DNA of 64,000 nt from Sphaerimonospora sp050942215. Its GTDB lineage: Bacteria > Actinomycetota > Actinomycetes > Streptosporangiales > Streptosporangiaceae. Each line of letters opens with the position of its first letter. The first letter of the stretch is position 1. Made by a program: the position numbers and the translations under genes. Under the pieces are notes generated by a model. It made no database searches, was not told the DNA's origin, and worked only from the letters and a program-made list of their open reading frames with translations. The DNA is taken from the NCBI RefSeq assembly GCF_050942215.1, contig NZ_CP192056.1:3100001-3164000 (forward strand). Direction: 5' to 3'. Shown here piece by piece: positions 8,048-16,048 of this stretch.

Positions 8048-8830
8048 TCAGGTGATGTCGCGGCGGAGCGTGGTGGCCGAGGCGACGGCCGCGAACAGCA
8101 GGCCGTACGCGACCAGGATCAGCGCCCCGCCCCAGGCGGGGAGCAGGTCGGGCCTGCCGAACCCGGTGTCGACGTCGATGCTCATCAGCGACTGCGCGGC
8201 ACCGCCGGGCAGCCACTTGCCGACGACCTGCAGGACCGGGATCCCGCTCAGGATCGGCTCGACGATGTAGGTCCACACCACGGCGATCACGATGCCGGCG
8301 ACCTGGTTGCGCACCAGCGCCCCCAGTCCGATGCCGAACAGCGCGTAGAGCGCCATGGACACGACGATGCCGACACTGATCTGCGGGATGTGGGAGGCCG
8401 ACAGGTCGAGCCCGCCCCCCGAGATCAGCACGGTGGGGATCACCACGATCGCCTGGAACACCAGCAGGGCCAGGGCGAACAGGGCGCCGACCACCAGACC
8501 GGTGATCAGCTTGCCGGCGACCACCTGACCGCGCCGCGGGGTGGTCAGCAGGGTGCCGGTGATCGTCTGGTAGCGGTACTCGGAGGTCATCATGACGACC
8601 CCGAGGACCATCACCATGATCCAGCCCATCTGCACACCGCTCGCCCAGACCATCTGCGCCCACTCGGGGGTGTCCCGGCCGGGGAAGGACGCGCCGTTGT
8701 TCTCGATTCCGGCGACCACGATGAAGATGACCAGGAACACCCCGACCAGCAGCAGCATGACGAGCAGCAGGATCCACCAGAGACGGGTGGTGAAGAGCTT
8801 CTGCAGCTCCGCCTTGACCAGCTTGATCAT
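8048..8830 (-). CDS. ABC-2 type transporter permease
   Basis: 260 residues with six hydrophobic segments (the first at ~17-40, LWWILLLVMLLLVGVFLVIF). N-terminal IKLVKAELQKLFTTRLWW is typical of ABC-2 permeases. The ATG overlaps the ATPase stop by four bases (ATGA), so the two are translationally coupled and form one exporter. MMTSEYRYQTITGTLL is a recurrent block in this group, which includes antibiotic-resistance and lipid exporters. The substrate is unknown. Confidence 0.88.
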   Translation of the reverse strand: MIKLVKAELQKLFTTRLWWILLLVMLLLVGVFLVIFIVVAGIENNGASFPGRDTPEWAQMVWASGVQMGWIMVMVLGVVMMTSEYRYQTITGTLLTTPRRGQVVAGKLITGLVVGALFALALLVFQAIVVIPTVLISGGGLDLSASHIPQISVGIVVSMALYALFGIGLGALVRNQVAGIVIAVVWTYIVEPILSGIPVLQVVGKWLPGGAAQSLMSIDVDTGFGRPDLLPAWGGALILVAYGLLFAAVASATTLRRDIT

Positions 8831-9717
8831 CGTCCCTCCGTCAGATCGAGGAAGACCTTCTGGAGGTCCGACCGCTCCTGTGTGACCTCGGTCAGCACGA
8901 CCCGCCGGTCGAGCGCGACCTGCCCGACGGCCTCCGCGTCAAGTCCGCGCACGCGCAGCGTCCCGTCGTCGACGACCTCGACCTGCGCGCCGGCGGCTTC
9001 GAGCGCGGGGGCGAGCTCCGCAGCCTTGGCGGTGCGTACCCGGACGGCCTCCCCTCCGTTGCTGGTCAGCTCGGACAGGCTGCCCTGCCGGACGAGGCTG
9101 CCCCTGGCGATGATCACCACGTGGTCGACGGTCTGCTCGACCTCCGACAGGACGTGGCTGGAGACCAGCACCGCCGCGCCCTCGTCGTACGCGAGGTGGC
9201 GCAGGAAACCGCGGAGCCATTCGATCCCGGCGGGGTCCAGGCCGTTGGCCGGCTCGTCGAGGATGTACACCTTCGGGCGGCCGAGCAGGGCGGAGGCCAG
9301 CGCGAGCCGCTGCCGCATGCCCAGCGAGAAACCGCCCACGCGCTTGTTCGCCACGTCGGCGAGGCCGACCTGGCCGAGCACGTCGTCGGCCCGCGCGGCG
9401 GGCAGCCCGGCGGCCGTGCACATGATGCGCAGGTGATTGCGCGCGGTGCGGCCGGGGTGGAAGCTGGTCGCCTCGAGCACGGCCCCCACCTCGGTCAGGG
9501 GCTCGCTCAGCGTGATGTAGGGCCTGCCGTTGACCAGCGCCTCACCCGAGTCGGGTGTGACCAGGCCGAGCAGGCTGCGGAGGGTGGTGGTCTTACCGGC
9601 TCCGTTGGGGCCGAGGAAGCCGGTGACGGATCCGGCCTCCACCCTGAACGACACGTCGTCGACGGCTTTCACTGCCCCGAACGACTTGACTAGATTTTTG
9701 ATCTCTATAGCAGTCAT
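8827..9717 (-). CDS. ABC transporter ATP-binding protein
   Basis: 296 residues from ATG 9717 (MTAIEIKNLVKSFG), chosen because GGGAGG precedes it; the frame runs further upstream but without a ribosome site. Walker A GPNGAGKTTT, signature FSLGMRQRLALASALL, Walker B VYILDEPANGLDP and the switch His in SSHVLSEVE are all present, so the ATPase should be active. The C-terminal ~80 residues are the extra domain usual in drug/bacteriocin-type exporters. Pairs with the overlapping permease. Confidence 0.92.
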   Translation of the reverse strand: MTAIEIKNLVKSFGAVKAVDDVSFRVEAGSVTGFLGPNGAGKTTTLRSLLGLVTPDSGEALVNGRPYITLSEPLTEVGAVLEATSFHPGRTARNHLRIMCTAAGLPAARADDVLGQVGLADVANKRVGGFSLGMRQRLALASALLGRPKVYILDEPANGLDPAGIEWLRGFLRHLAYDEGAAVLVSSHVLSEVEQTVDHVVIIARGSLVRQGSLSELTSNGGEAVRVRTAKAAELAPALEAAGAQVEVVDDGTLRVRGLDAEAVGQVALDRRVVLTEVTQERSDLQKVFLDLTEGR

Positions 9718-9815
9718 CGCCTCCCGATTATCTCGCCCGAGAACTGCGCTTTTCTCCTCCTTTAAGAGGATCTCGGACACTCTCCGGAGGAGGAGGAACC
9801 CGGGGGCGCCTCAAC

Positions 9816-9870
9816 GCACCGAATCCCGCACGGACGTTCGATATCGATGTTCCGTACGGGATTCCGGTGC
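9816..9870. terminator. Hairpin terminator after trpEG
   Basis: GCACCGAATCCCG at 9816 pairs with CGGGATTCCGGTGC ending at 9870, with one bulged base and a longer imperfect inner stem. It sits immediately after the anthranilate synthase stop on the minus strand. Confidence 0.6.
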
Positions 9871-9876
9871 TGGACG

Positions 9877-12006
9877 CTACGCCGAGGCGAGGCGCAGGAC
9901 GTTGGCGATGATCCTGGCGCCGGAGCCGCCCTGGGTGGTGAGGATCGACTCGGGGTGGAACTGCACGGCGAAACGCCGGTTGACGGCGTCCTCGATCGCC
10001 ATCACCGCCCCGTCCGGGGTGCACGCGGTGACCGTGAACCCGTCCGGCACGCCCGCCCGCTTGGCGTGCAGCGAGTGGTAGCGGGCCGCGACGAACTCCT
10101 CGGGCAGGCCGTCGAGCAGCGCGCTCTCCCCCTCGCGGCGGACCCGTCCGCGCTTGCCGTGCTCCGGGTACGGCAGCAGCTCGAGCGTGCCGCCGGCCTG
10201 CTCGACCATGGCCTGCAGCCCGAGGCAGACGCCGAACACCGGCAGCCCCCTGGCGTACAGCGCGTCGATCAGCGCCGTGCAGCCGAAGTCGGACGGCCAG
10301 CCGGGGCCGGGCGAGAGCACCACCAGCGTGGGCGCGATCTCCTCGATCATCTCCGGCGGGAAGCCGTGCCGCAGCGTCACCACCGAAGCGCCCTGCTGGC
10401 GGAAGTAGTCGGCGAGGGTGTTGACGAAGGAGTCCTCGTGATCGACCAGCAGCACCGTGTGGCCCTCGCCCGGCAGGTCGGCCGCCGGCGCCGGCGCCGG
10501 CTGCTCCTGGCGGCCACCGGCCGCGGCGAGGGCGGCGAGCAGCGCGCTGGCCTTGAGCTCGGTCTCCCGCTCCTCGGCCTCCGGGTCGGAGTCGAACAGC
10601 AGGGTCGCCCCGGCCCGCACGGTCGCGACGCCGCCGCGGATCTGCGCGGTGCGCAGGGTCAGGCCGGTGTTCATCGAGCCGTCGAAGCCGATGAAGCCGA
10701 CGGCGCCGCCGTACCAGCGCCGGGTCGTCTCCTCGTGGTCCTCGATGAACTGCATCGCCCAGGTCTTCGGGGCGCCGGTGACGGTGACGGCCCACATGTG
10801 AGTGAGGAAGGCGTCCAGCGCGTCGAATCCGGGGCGCAGCCTGCCCTCGATGTGGTCGACGGTGTGGATCAGCCGGGAGTACATCTCGATCTGGCGGCGG
10901 CCGATGACCCGGACGCTGCCGGGGACGCAGACGCGCGACTTGTCGTTGCGGTCGACGTCGGTGCACATGGTGAGCTCCGACTCCTCCTTGACGCTGGACA
11001 GGAGCGTCCGGATGGCCTCGGCGTCCTCGACCGGGTCGGCGCCGCGGGCGATCGTGCCGGAGATCGGGCAGGTCTCCACCCGATCGCCGGTGACCCGCAC
11101 GTACATCTCCGGGGAGGCCCCGACGAGGTGCTCGCCGCCGAGGTTGAGCAGGAACTCGTACGGCGCCGGGTTGGCGGTGCGCAGCGAGCGGTAGAAGGCG
11201 GCGGGGTCGACGCAGGCGCCGTGGAAGACCTGGCCGGGGACGACCTCGAACAGGTCTCCCCTGGTGAACCTCTCCTTGGCCGTGGCGACGATCTCGGCGT
11301 AGGCGCCCCTGCGCGGATCGCCGGGGATCCGGCCGGGCGAGACGAGCGGGACGGCCTCCCCGGTGCGGGGCAGGTCGTGGGTGGAGACGCCGTCGACGGT
11401 GAACTCGTAGCGGTACTCCCTGCTGGTCTCGCGGACCCGGTCGATCACGACGAGCCGGTCGGGCAGGTGGAGGACCAGGTCGCGCTGGTCGTCGGGGCGG
11501 GTCAGCCGGTAGCGGATCGGCTCGAACTGGAAGGCCAGGTCGTAGCCGAACGCGCCGTACAGGCCCAGGTGCGGGTCGTCGCAGCGGAAGGCCGCGATCA
11601 CCTCGCGGATCGCGGTGAAGACGGTCGGCCGGCGGGTGCGCTGCTCCTCCGGCAGCAGGTCCTCGGCCTCGGCGACGTACACCTCGACGAACCCGTCGGT
11701 GGGCTCGGTGACCGGCTTGCCCGCGGCGAGCAGGCAGGACGCGACCACGGGGAGGACGACCAGGCCGCGGTCGTTGAGCGCCCGGGCGGAGATCCGCCGC
11801 CCTCGCGCGACGAGCTCCAGGCAGGGGTCGACGTAGCCGAACGCCCATCGGCTGTAGCGTCCGGGGTAGTCCATGCCGGAGGAGAAGGCCCCGCCACGGT
11901 GCTCGCCGAGCGCCGTCACGATCTCCTCGAGCGCCTGCTCCGGCACATCGCGCACGCCGCGTTCCACGGCGACGCCGCCGGCGGTGGTATATCCGCTGAT
12001 CTCCAC
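9877..12006 (-). CDS. trpEG: Fused anthranilate synthase, TrpE + TrpG domains
   Basis: 709 residues. It converts chorismate and glutamine to anthranilate, the first step of tryptophan synthesis (or of an anthranilate-derived product). Residues ~1-490 are component I (GDLFEVVPGQVF, PISGTIARG, CTDVDRNDKSRVC, THMWAVTVTGAPK). After an Ala/Pro linker, residues ~515-709 are a glutamine amidotransferase with catalytic Cys in GVCLGLQAM and the His-Glu pair in FHPES. GTG 12006 is chosen as start because AAAAAGGGGC precedes it and because the attenuator terminator lies just upstream. A longer frame from 12093 would run through that hairpin. No other trp gene is adjacent. Confidence 0.93.
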   Translation of the reverse strand: MEISGYTTAGGVAVERGVRDVPEQALEEIVTALGEHRGGAFSSGMDYPGRYSRWAFGYVDPCLELVARGRRISARALNDRGLVVLPVVASCLLAAGKPVTEPTDGFVEVYVAEAEDLLPEEQRTRRPTVFTAIREVIAAFRCDDPHLGLYGAFGYDLAFQFEPIRYRLTRPDDQRDLVLHLPDRLVVIDRVRETSREYRYEFTVDGVSTHDLPRTGEAVPLVSPGRIPGDPRRGAYAEIVATAKERFTRGDLFEVVPGQVFHGACVDPAAFYRSLRTANPAPYEFLLNLGGEHLVGASPEMYVRVTGDRVETCPISGTIARGADPVEDAEAIRTLLSSVKEESELTMCTDVDRNDKSRVCVPGSVRVIGRRQIEMYSRLIHTVDHIEGRLRPGFDALDAFLTHMWAVTVTGAPKTWAMQFIEDHEETTRRWYGGAVGFIGFDGSMNTGLTLRTAQIRGGVATVRAGATLLFDSDPEAEERETELKASALLAALAAAGGRQEQPAPAPAADLPGEGHTVLLVDHEDSFVNTLADYFRQQGASVVTLRHGFPPEMIEEIAPTLVVLSPGPGWPSDFGCTALIDALYARGLPVFGVCLGLQAMVEQAGGTLELLPYPEHGKRGRVRREGESALLDGLPEEFVAARYHSLHAKRAGVPDGFTVTACTPDGAVMAIEDAVNRRFAVQFHPESILTTQGGSGARIIANVLRLASA

Positions 12007-12061
12007 TTGTCGATGCCCCTTTTTACTCGAATCTCGTCGAATGCCCCAGGGGCGGACAACG

Positions 12062-12135
12062 AAAAAGGCCGCCTCTCGGGGCGGCCGGTCCACTTGCGCT
12101 TGCGAATGCGAAACCCACGCCGCCTGTCAGCGGCG
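12062..12135 (-). promoter_or_regulatory. trp transcription attenuator
   Basis: Four classic segments can be traced on the minus strand. Segment 1 CGCCGC (12135-12130) overlaps the leader-peptide end. Segment 2 GGCGGCG (12124-12118) can pair with segment 1. Segment 3 GGCCGCC (12086-12080) can pair with segment 2 as antiterminator. Segment 4 GGCGGCC (12073-12067) pairs perfectly with segment 3 and is followed by TTTTTC, an intrinsic terminator. Ribosome stalling at the two Trp codons would free segment 2 and allow read-through into trpEG. Confidence 0.88.
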
Positions 12136-12165
12136 CCACCACTGAAGGGTCGCGGGAACTCGCAT
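12127..12165 (-). CDS. trpL: trp leader peptide MRVPATLQWWRR
   Basis: Thirteen codons including stop, with tandem Trp codons at positions 9-10, placed correctly before the attenuator hairpins. The -10 hexamer of the promoter ends only six bases before the ATG, so the transcript probably begins at or next to the ATG and the peptide is made from a leaderless message. Control of trpE by attenuation is known in Streptomyces; the peptide here is read directly from the sequence. Confidence 0.85.
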   Translation of the reverse strand: MRVPATLQWWRR

Positions 12166-12171
12166 GGCTGA

Positions 12172-12201
12172 AGATTAGCCCCGGTCGCCGTGATCATGCA
12201 A
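12172..12201 (-). promoter_or_regulatory. trp promoter
   Basis: Minus strand TTGCAT, 18 bases, TAATCT, ending six bases before the leader-peptide ATG. Close to the sigma70 consensus. Confidence 0.65.
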
Positions 12202-12420
12202 CGGGACGCACCGGCGGGGCGGTCCCCCGGATGGATACCACCCCGGCTGACGATCACGTGACCGACTCTCCGGTCGTGTTCGGACAGTCATGTGGCCACG
12301 CGCTGCCGCGCTCGTGACGGGGCTTCTCCCCGGCGCTTCCCGGCCGGTCCGTGTGTCGTTCGGCGCACCGACCCGACCGTTCGGCGCTCGGTGACGACAC
12401 CGTGATCCTCGCGAATTTAA

Positions 12421-12436
12421 CGTGATCCACGTCACT
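12421..12436. promoter_or_regulatory. Crp/GlxR-like site upstream of the symporter genes
   Basis: The palindrome GTGATCCACGTCAC matches GTGA-N6-TCAC, the core of actinobacterial Crp/GlxR sites. It lies ~47 bases before the DUF3311 start. Cyclic-AMP-linked control of a carboxylate transporter would make sense. Inference from motif only. Confidence 0.4.
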
Positions 12437-12482
12437 TTACACGCGGCACTACAGAGTGTCGCCGTCCGGTTGGAGAGCGCGT

Positions 12483-12686
12483 TTGACCACGCCCCGTACC
12501 GACCGCAGCCACTGGTACTGGCTGCTGCTGATCCCCGTCGCGATCCCGCTCGCCACTCCCCTGTTCAACGCCGTCGAGCCCCGCGTGTTCGGCATCCCGC
12601 TGTTCTACTGGCTGCAACTCGCCTTCATCGTCCTCGGCGTCACGACGACCACCGTCGTCTACCGCATGACGCGGAGGGGCCGATGA
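12483..12686 (+). CDS. DUF3311 small membrane protein, symporter partner
   Basis: 67 residues from TTG 12483, which has GGAGAG five bases upstream; GTG 12456 would add nine residues. Two hydrophobic helices (HWYWLLLIPVAIPLATPLFN and YWLQLAFIVLGVTTTTVVYR). DUF3311 proteins are usually encoded directly ahead of a sodium:solute symporter, and here the stop overlaps the symporter ATG by four bases (ATGA). It is probably an accessory subunit of the transporter, by analogy with the small subunits of other solute symporters. Confidence 0.82.
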   Translation: MTTPRTDRSHWYWLLLIPVAIPLATPLFNAVEPRVFGIPLFYWLQLAFIVLGVTTTTVVYRMTRRGR

Positions 12687-14263
12687 CCACCGAGATCGTC
12701 ATCTTCACGGTGCTGTTCCTGCTCGTCAGCGCGGTGGGCTTCGTCGCGGCCCGGTGGCGGCGCGCCGGCGATCTCGCCAGCCTGCACGAGTGGGGCCTCG
12801 GCGGGCGCAGCTTCGGCTCGTGGATCACCTGGTTCCTGGTCGGCGGCGACCTGTACACGGCCTACACGTTCGTGGCCGTCCCCGCCCTGCTGTTCGGCGC
12901 CGGCGCCATGGGCTTCTTCGCCGTGCCGTACACGGTGGTCGTCTATCCGCTGGTGATGCTCGTGCTGATCCGGCTGTGGTCGGTCTCGCACGTGCACGGC
13001 CTGGTCACCCCGGCCGACTTCGTGCGGGCCAGGTTCGGCTCGCCCACGCTGGCGCTGCTGGTCGCGATCACCGGCATCGTCGCGACCATGCCGTACATCG
13101 CGCTGCAGCTCGTCGGCATCGAGGCGGTGCTGAAGACGATGGGCGTGACGGGAGACCTGCCGCTGATCATCGCGTTCGCGATCCTGGCCGCCTACACCTA
13201 CCAGTCGGGGCTGCGCGCACCGGCGCTGATCGCGTTCGTCAAGGACTCGCTGATCTACGTGGTGATCCTCGCGGCGATCCTCTACATCCCGGCCAGGCTG
13301 GGCGGCTGGGAGATGATCCTGGCCAAGGCCCAGGCCAAGTTCGAGGCCACGCCCTCGCCGGGCGACGGCATCCTGCTCAACGCGAACAACCAGCTCCAGT
13401 ACGTCACGCTCGCACTCGGCTCGGCGCTGGCGCTGTTCCTCTATCCGCACAGCGTCACCGGCGTGCTGGCCTCGCGGGACCGCAATGTGATCAAGCGGAA
13501 CATGTCGGCGCTACCCGCCTACAGCTTCCTGCTCGGCATGATCGCACTGCTCGGCTACATGGCGATCGCGGCCGGCGTCACCCCCATCGGCGGGGACTCC
13601 AACACGGTCGTGCCACTGCTGTTCGACAGGATGTTCCCCGACTGGTTCGCCGGCGTGGCCTTCGCCGCCGTCGGGATCGGAGCGCTGGTACCCGCCGCGA
13701 TCATGTCGATCGCCGCGGCCAACCTGTTCACCCGCAACATCTACCGCGAGTACCTCAGGCGGGACGCCACCTACGCGCAGGAGGCCCGGGTCAGCAAGAT
13801 CACCTCACTGGTGGTCAAGGTCGGCGCCGTGCTGTGCATCCTGCTCATCGATCCGCAGTTCTCCATCGACCTGCAGCTCATCGGCGGCGTGATCATCCTG
13901 CAGACGCTCCCGGCGGTCGCGCTCGGGCTGTTCACCCGCTGGTTCCACCGGGCGGGCCTGATCGCCGGGTGGACGGCCGGGATGGGCGCGGGCCTGTGGA
14001 TGCTGTACAACATCTCCAGCCCCGCCCACGCCCATTTCGCCGGATCGGGGTTCCCGCTGGGGCGACTCGGCCTCGACACCGAGGTCACGGTCTACGCCGG
14101 GTTCCTCGCGCTGATCGTCAACCTGGTCGTCGCCGTGCTCGGGACGCTGCTCGCGCGGGCGCTCAAGGCGGCGGACGGACCGGACTCCACCCGCCCGGAC
14201 GACTACACGGCCGACCGGAACGATCCCCGCGTACACGAGCTGGAGACCTCCGGCTCCGCCTGA
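12683..14263 (+). CDS. Sodium:solute symporter, monocarboxylate-type (MctP-like)
   Basis: 526 residues with about 13 hydrophobic segments from residue 3 (TEIVIFTVLFLLVSAVGFVA). SSS-family blocks include GGRSFGSWITWFLVGGDLYT near the N-terminus and AAVGIGALVPAAIMSIAAANLFTRN [in two parts: AAVGIGALVPAA, IMSIAAANLFTRN] in the conserved sodium-site region. Coupling to a DUF3311 gene is characteristic of the MctP/acetate-lactate-pyruvate group, so short carboxylate uptake is the best guess. The starting ATG lies inside the preceding stop, and there is a possible Crp-type site upstream. Confidence 0.85.
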   Translation: MTTEIVIFTVLFLLVSAVGFVAARWRRAGDLASLHEWGLGGRSFGSWITWFLVGGDLYTAYTFVAVPALLFGAGAMGFFAVPYTVVVYPLVMLVLIRLWSVSHVHGLVTPADFVRARFGSPTLALLVAITGIVATMPYIALQLVGIEAVLKTMGVTGDLPLIIAFAILAAYTYQSGLRAPALIAFVKDSLIYVVILAAILYIPARLGGWEMILAKAQAKFEATPSPGDGILLNANNQLQYVTLALGSALALFLYPHSVTGVLASRDRNVIKRNMSALPAYSFLLGMIALLGYMAIAAGVTPIGGDSNTVVPLLFDRMFPDWFAGVAFAAVGIGALVPAAIMSIAAANLFTRNIYREYLRRDATYAQEARVSKITSLVVKVGAVLCILLIDPQFSIDLQLIGGVIILQTLPAVALGLFTRWFHRAGLIAGWTAGMGAGLWMLYNISSPAHAHFAGSGFPLGRLGLDTEVTVYAGFLALIVNLVVAVLGTLLARALKAADGPDSTRPDDYTADRNDPRVHELETSGSA

Positions 14264-14338
14264 CCACCCGCGTGCCCCGGGTGCGGCGGCCCGGCGGCGG
14301 GGCCTCGCCGGCGGGCGAGTGGCGGGCCGGGGCCGCCG

Positions 14339-15829
14339 TCATCCGCCCTCTCGCGCGGCCGGGCTCCGCTCGCCGGCGAGCGCCGTCAGCTCGTCCAGCG
14401 CGTCACGCAGGTAGTCGATCAGATCCCACACGTCGGGGACCATGTCGCGGTCGGCGATGATCCCGAAGTCGACCCGGCCGTCGTAGGAGAACACGGTGAT
14501 GTTCACGCCGCCGCTGACGTCGGTGATCACCGAGATCGGATACTGGGCGACGACGCGCGCGCCGCAGACGTACAGCGGGATCTGCGGCCCCGGCACGTTG
14601 GAGATCATGAGGTTCATGGCGGGGGCCCGGCACGAGGCCAGCCGGAACGCCGACCTGGCGGCCAGGGCGTTCAGCGCGGCGGGCATCGCCTGACTGAACT
14701 CCAGCAGCCAGGTCGCCGGCGCGGCGGAGAACCGCTCCTTGACCAGGTTCATCGAAGCGCCGACCGCGTGCAGCCGGTCCAGCGGGCCGGCGAGGTGGGT
14801 CGGCAGCGTGGTGATCGCCGGGATCACCTCGTTGGCCGGCCCGCCGTTCTGCGCCGCCGCCGGCGAGCGGTTCTTGATGGAGATGGGAATGCCGACGACG
14901 AGCGGCAGGCGGGGCAGCTCGTCCCGCTTGGCCAGCCAGCGCCGCAGGGCGGCCGCGCACAACGTGAGCACCACGTCGTTGACCGTCCGGCCGAAGACGT
15001 TCTTCACGTCCTTGATCTCGTCGAGCGGCAGCGTCCCGAACGCGAACCGCCGATGCTGGGAGACCGGCCCGGAGAACGGCGTACGCGGCACCGGCATACG
15101 GGGCAGGCCGGGCAGGTGTTCCGCGCCGATCCCGCGGATCAGCCGCGAGACCAGCCCCGCGCCCGGGATCTGGGAGATCACCGGCATCTCGTCCAGCCTC
15201 GGCACCGCGTCGGCGAGGAAGCGCAGCAGGGCCAGCGGGTTGTCCAGCACCCGGGCGACCCCCCTGACCGTCATCTCCAGCGGGCCGGGGGCCAGCGCCC
15301 CCGCGCCGGGCTCGGACGGCTCGGCGGCGGACGGCTCACACGACCGCGGCTCGAAGTCCATCAGCGCCGCCATCACCTCGACCCCGGTCACCCCGTCGAT
15401 CGCGGCGTGGTGGACCTTGGTGTAGAGGGCGACCAGACCGCCGGCCAGGCCCTGGATCACGTACAGCTCCCACAGCGGCCGCCGCCGGTCCAGGGGCCTG
15501 CCGTGCAGGCGGGCGACCTGCTCGGCGAGCTTGTGGTCGTCCCCGGGCGGCGGCAGTGCGAGCTCGCGGACGTGGTAGTCGAAGTCGACCTCCCGGTCCT
15601 CTGCCCAGTACGGATGATCGAGTCCCAGCGGCACCTCGACCAGGCGGCGGCGCAGCGGCGGCGCGAGGTGGAGCCGCCTGCGCAGCAGCGTGATCAGGTG
15701 CTCCCGGTCGATCGTGCCCCCCGGCGCGCCGGACGGATCGAGGATCGTCAGTCCCGCGATGTGCGCGAGGTTCGTGGCGGTCTCGAAGTTGAGGAACTGG
15801 GCGTCGAACGGGCTCAGCTGCTGTCCCAT
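14339..15829 (-). CDS. Wax ester synthase/diacylglycerol acyltransferase (WS/DGAT)
   Basis: 496 residues from ATG 15829 (MGQQLSPFDAQFLNFE). The acyltransferase motif HHxxxDG is intact as HHAAIDG (140-146), and the C-terminal block NLMISNVPGPQIPLYV is the second family signature. The enzyme joins acyl-CoA to a fatty alcohol or diacylglycerol at the membrane surface to make storage lipid. The N-terminal extension to 15976 in the same frame is low complexity and was left out. Stands alone, back to back with the GH3 gene. Confidence 0.92.
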   Translation of the reverse strand: MGQQLSPFDAQFLNFETATNLAHIAGLTILDPSGAPGGTIDREHLITLLRRRLHLAPPLRRRLVEVPLGLDHPYWAEDREVDFDYHVRELALPPPGDDHKLAEQVARLHGRPLDRRRPLWELYVIQGLAGGLVALYTKVHHAAIDGVTGVEVMAALMDFEPRSCEPSAAEPSEPGAGALAPGPLEMTVRGVARVLDNPLALLRFLADAVPRLDEMPVISQIPGAGLVSRLIRGIGAEHLPGLPRMPVPRTPFSGPVSQHRRFAFGTLPLDEIKDVKNVFGRTVNDVVLTLCAAALRRWLAKRDELPRLPLVVGIPISIKNRSPAAAQNGGPANEVIPAITTLPTHLAGPLDRLHAVGASMNLVKERFSAAPATWLLEFSQAMPAALNALAARSAFRLASCRAPAMNLMISNVPGPQIPLYVCGARVVAQYPISVITDVSGGVNITVFSYDGRVDFGIIADRDMVPDVWDLIDYLRDALDELTALAGERSPAAREGG

Positions 15830-15940
15830 GCCTACAAACTGCCCCAAAACGGTGCCCCTGGACCGCTTCGCGGCCTTCTCCGCCGCCCTTCTCGTACCCG
15901 GCGCACACGCCGCCTGATCACCGCTCGCGGCGATCTCCGT

Positions 15941-15951
15941 TGAAAGTTTCG
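15941..15951. promoter_or_regulatory. GAAA-N-TTTC palindrome upstream of GH3 gene
   Basis: TGAAAGTTTCG lies ~100 bases before the GH3-CBM2 start. GAAAnTTTC-type palindromes are known operator-like elements upstream of actinomycete xylanase genes. Candidate only. Confidence 0.35.
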
Positions 15952-16048
15952 GATGCCGGTCCAGGTGGGAGGGCACGCGCCGCCAGGACTTTTGACCGGC
16001 GAACGGCGCGATTTTACCGTCGGAACCGGATATCGAGGAAGGAATCCG

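Noticed and set aside
12007..12093. trpEG start at GTG 12093
   Set aside because: This start lies inside the attenuator terminator stem and has no ribosome site; GTG 12006 does.
9847..12171. 774-codon plus-strand frame opposite trpEG
   Set aside because: Antisense shadow of trpEG, running through its attenuator; no recognisable protein features.
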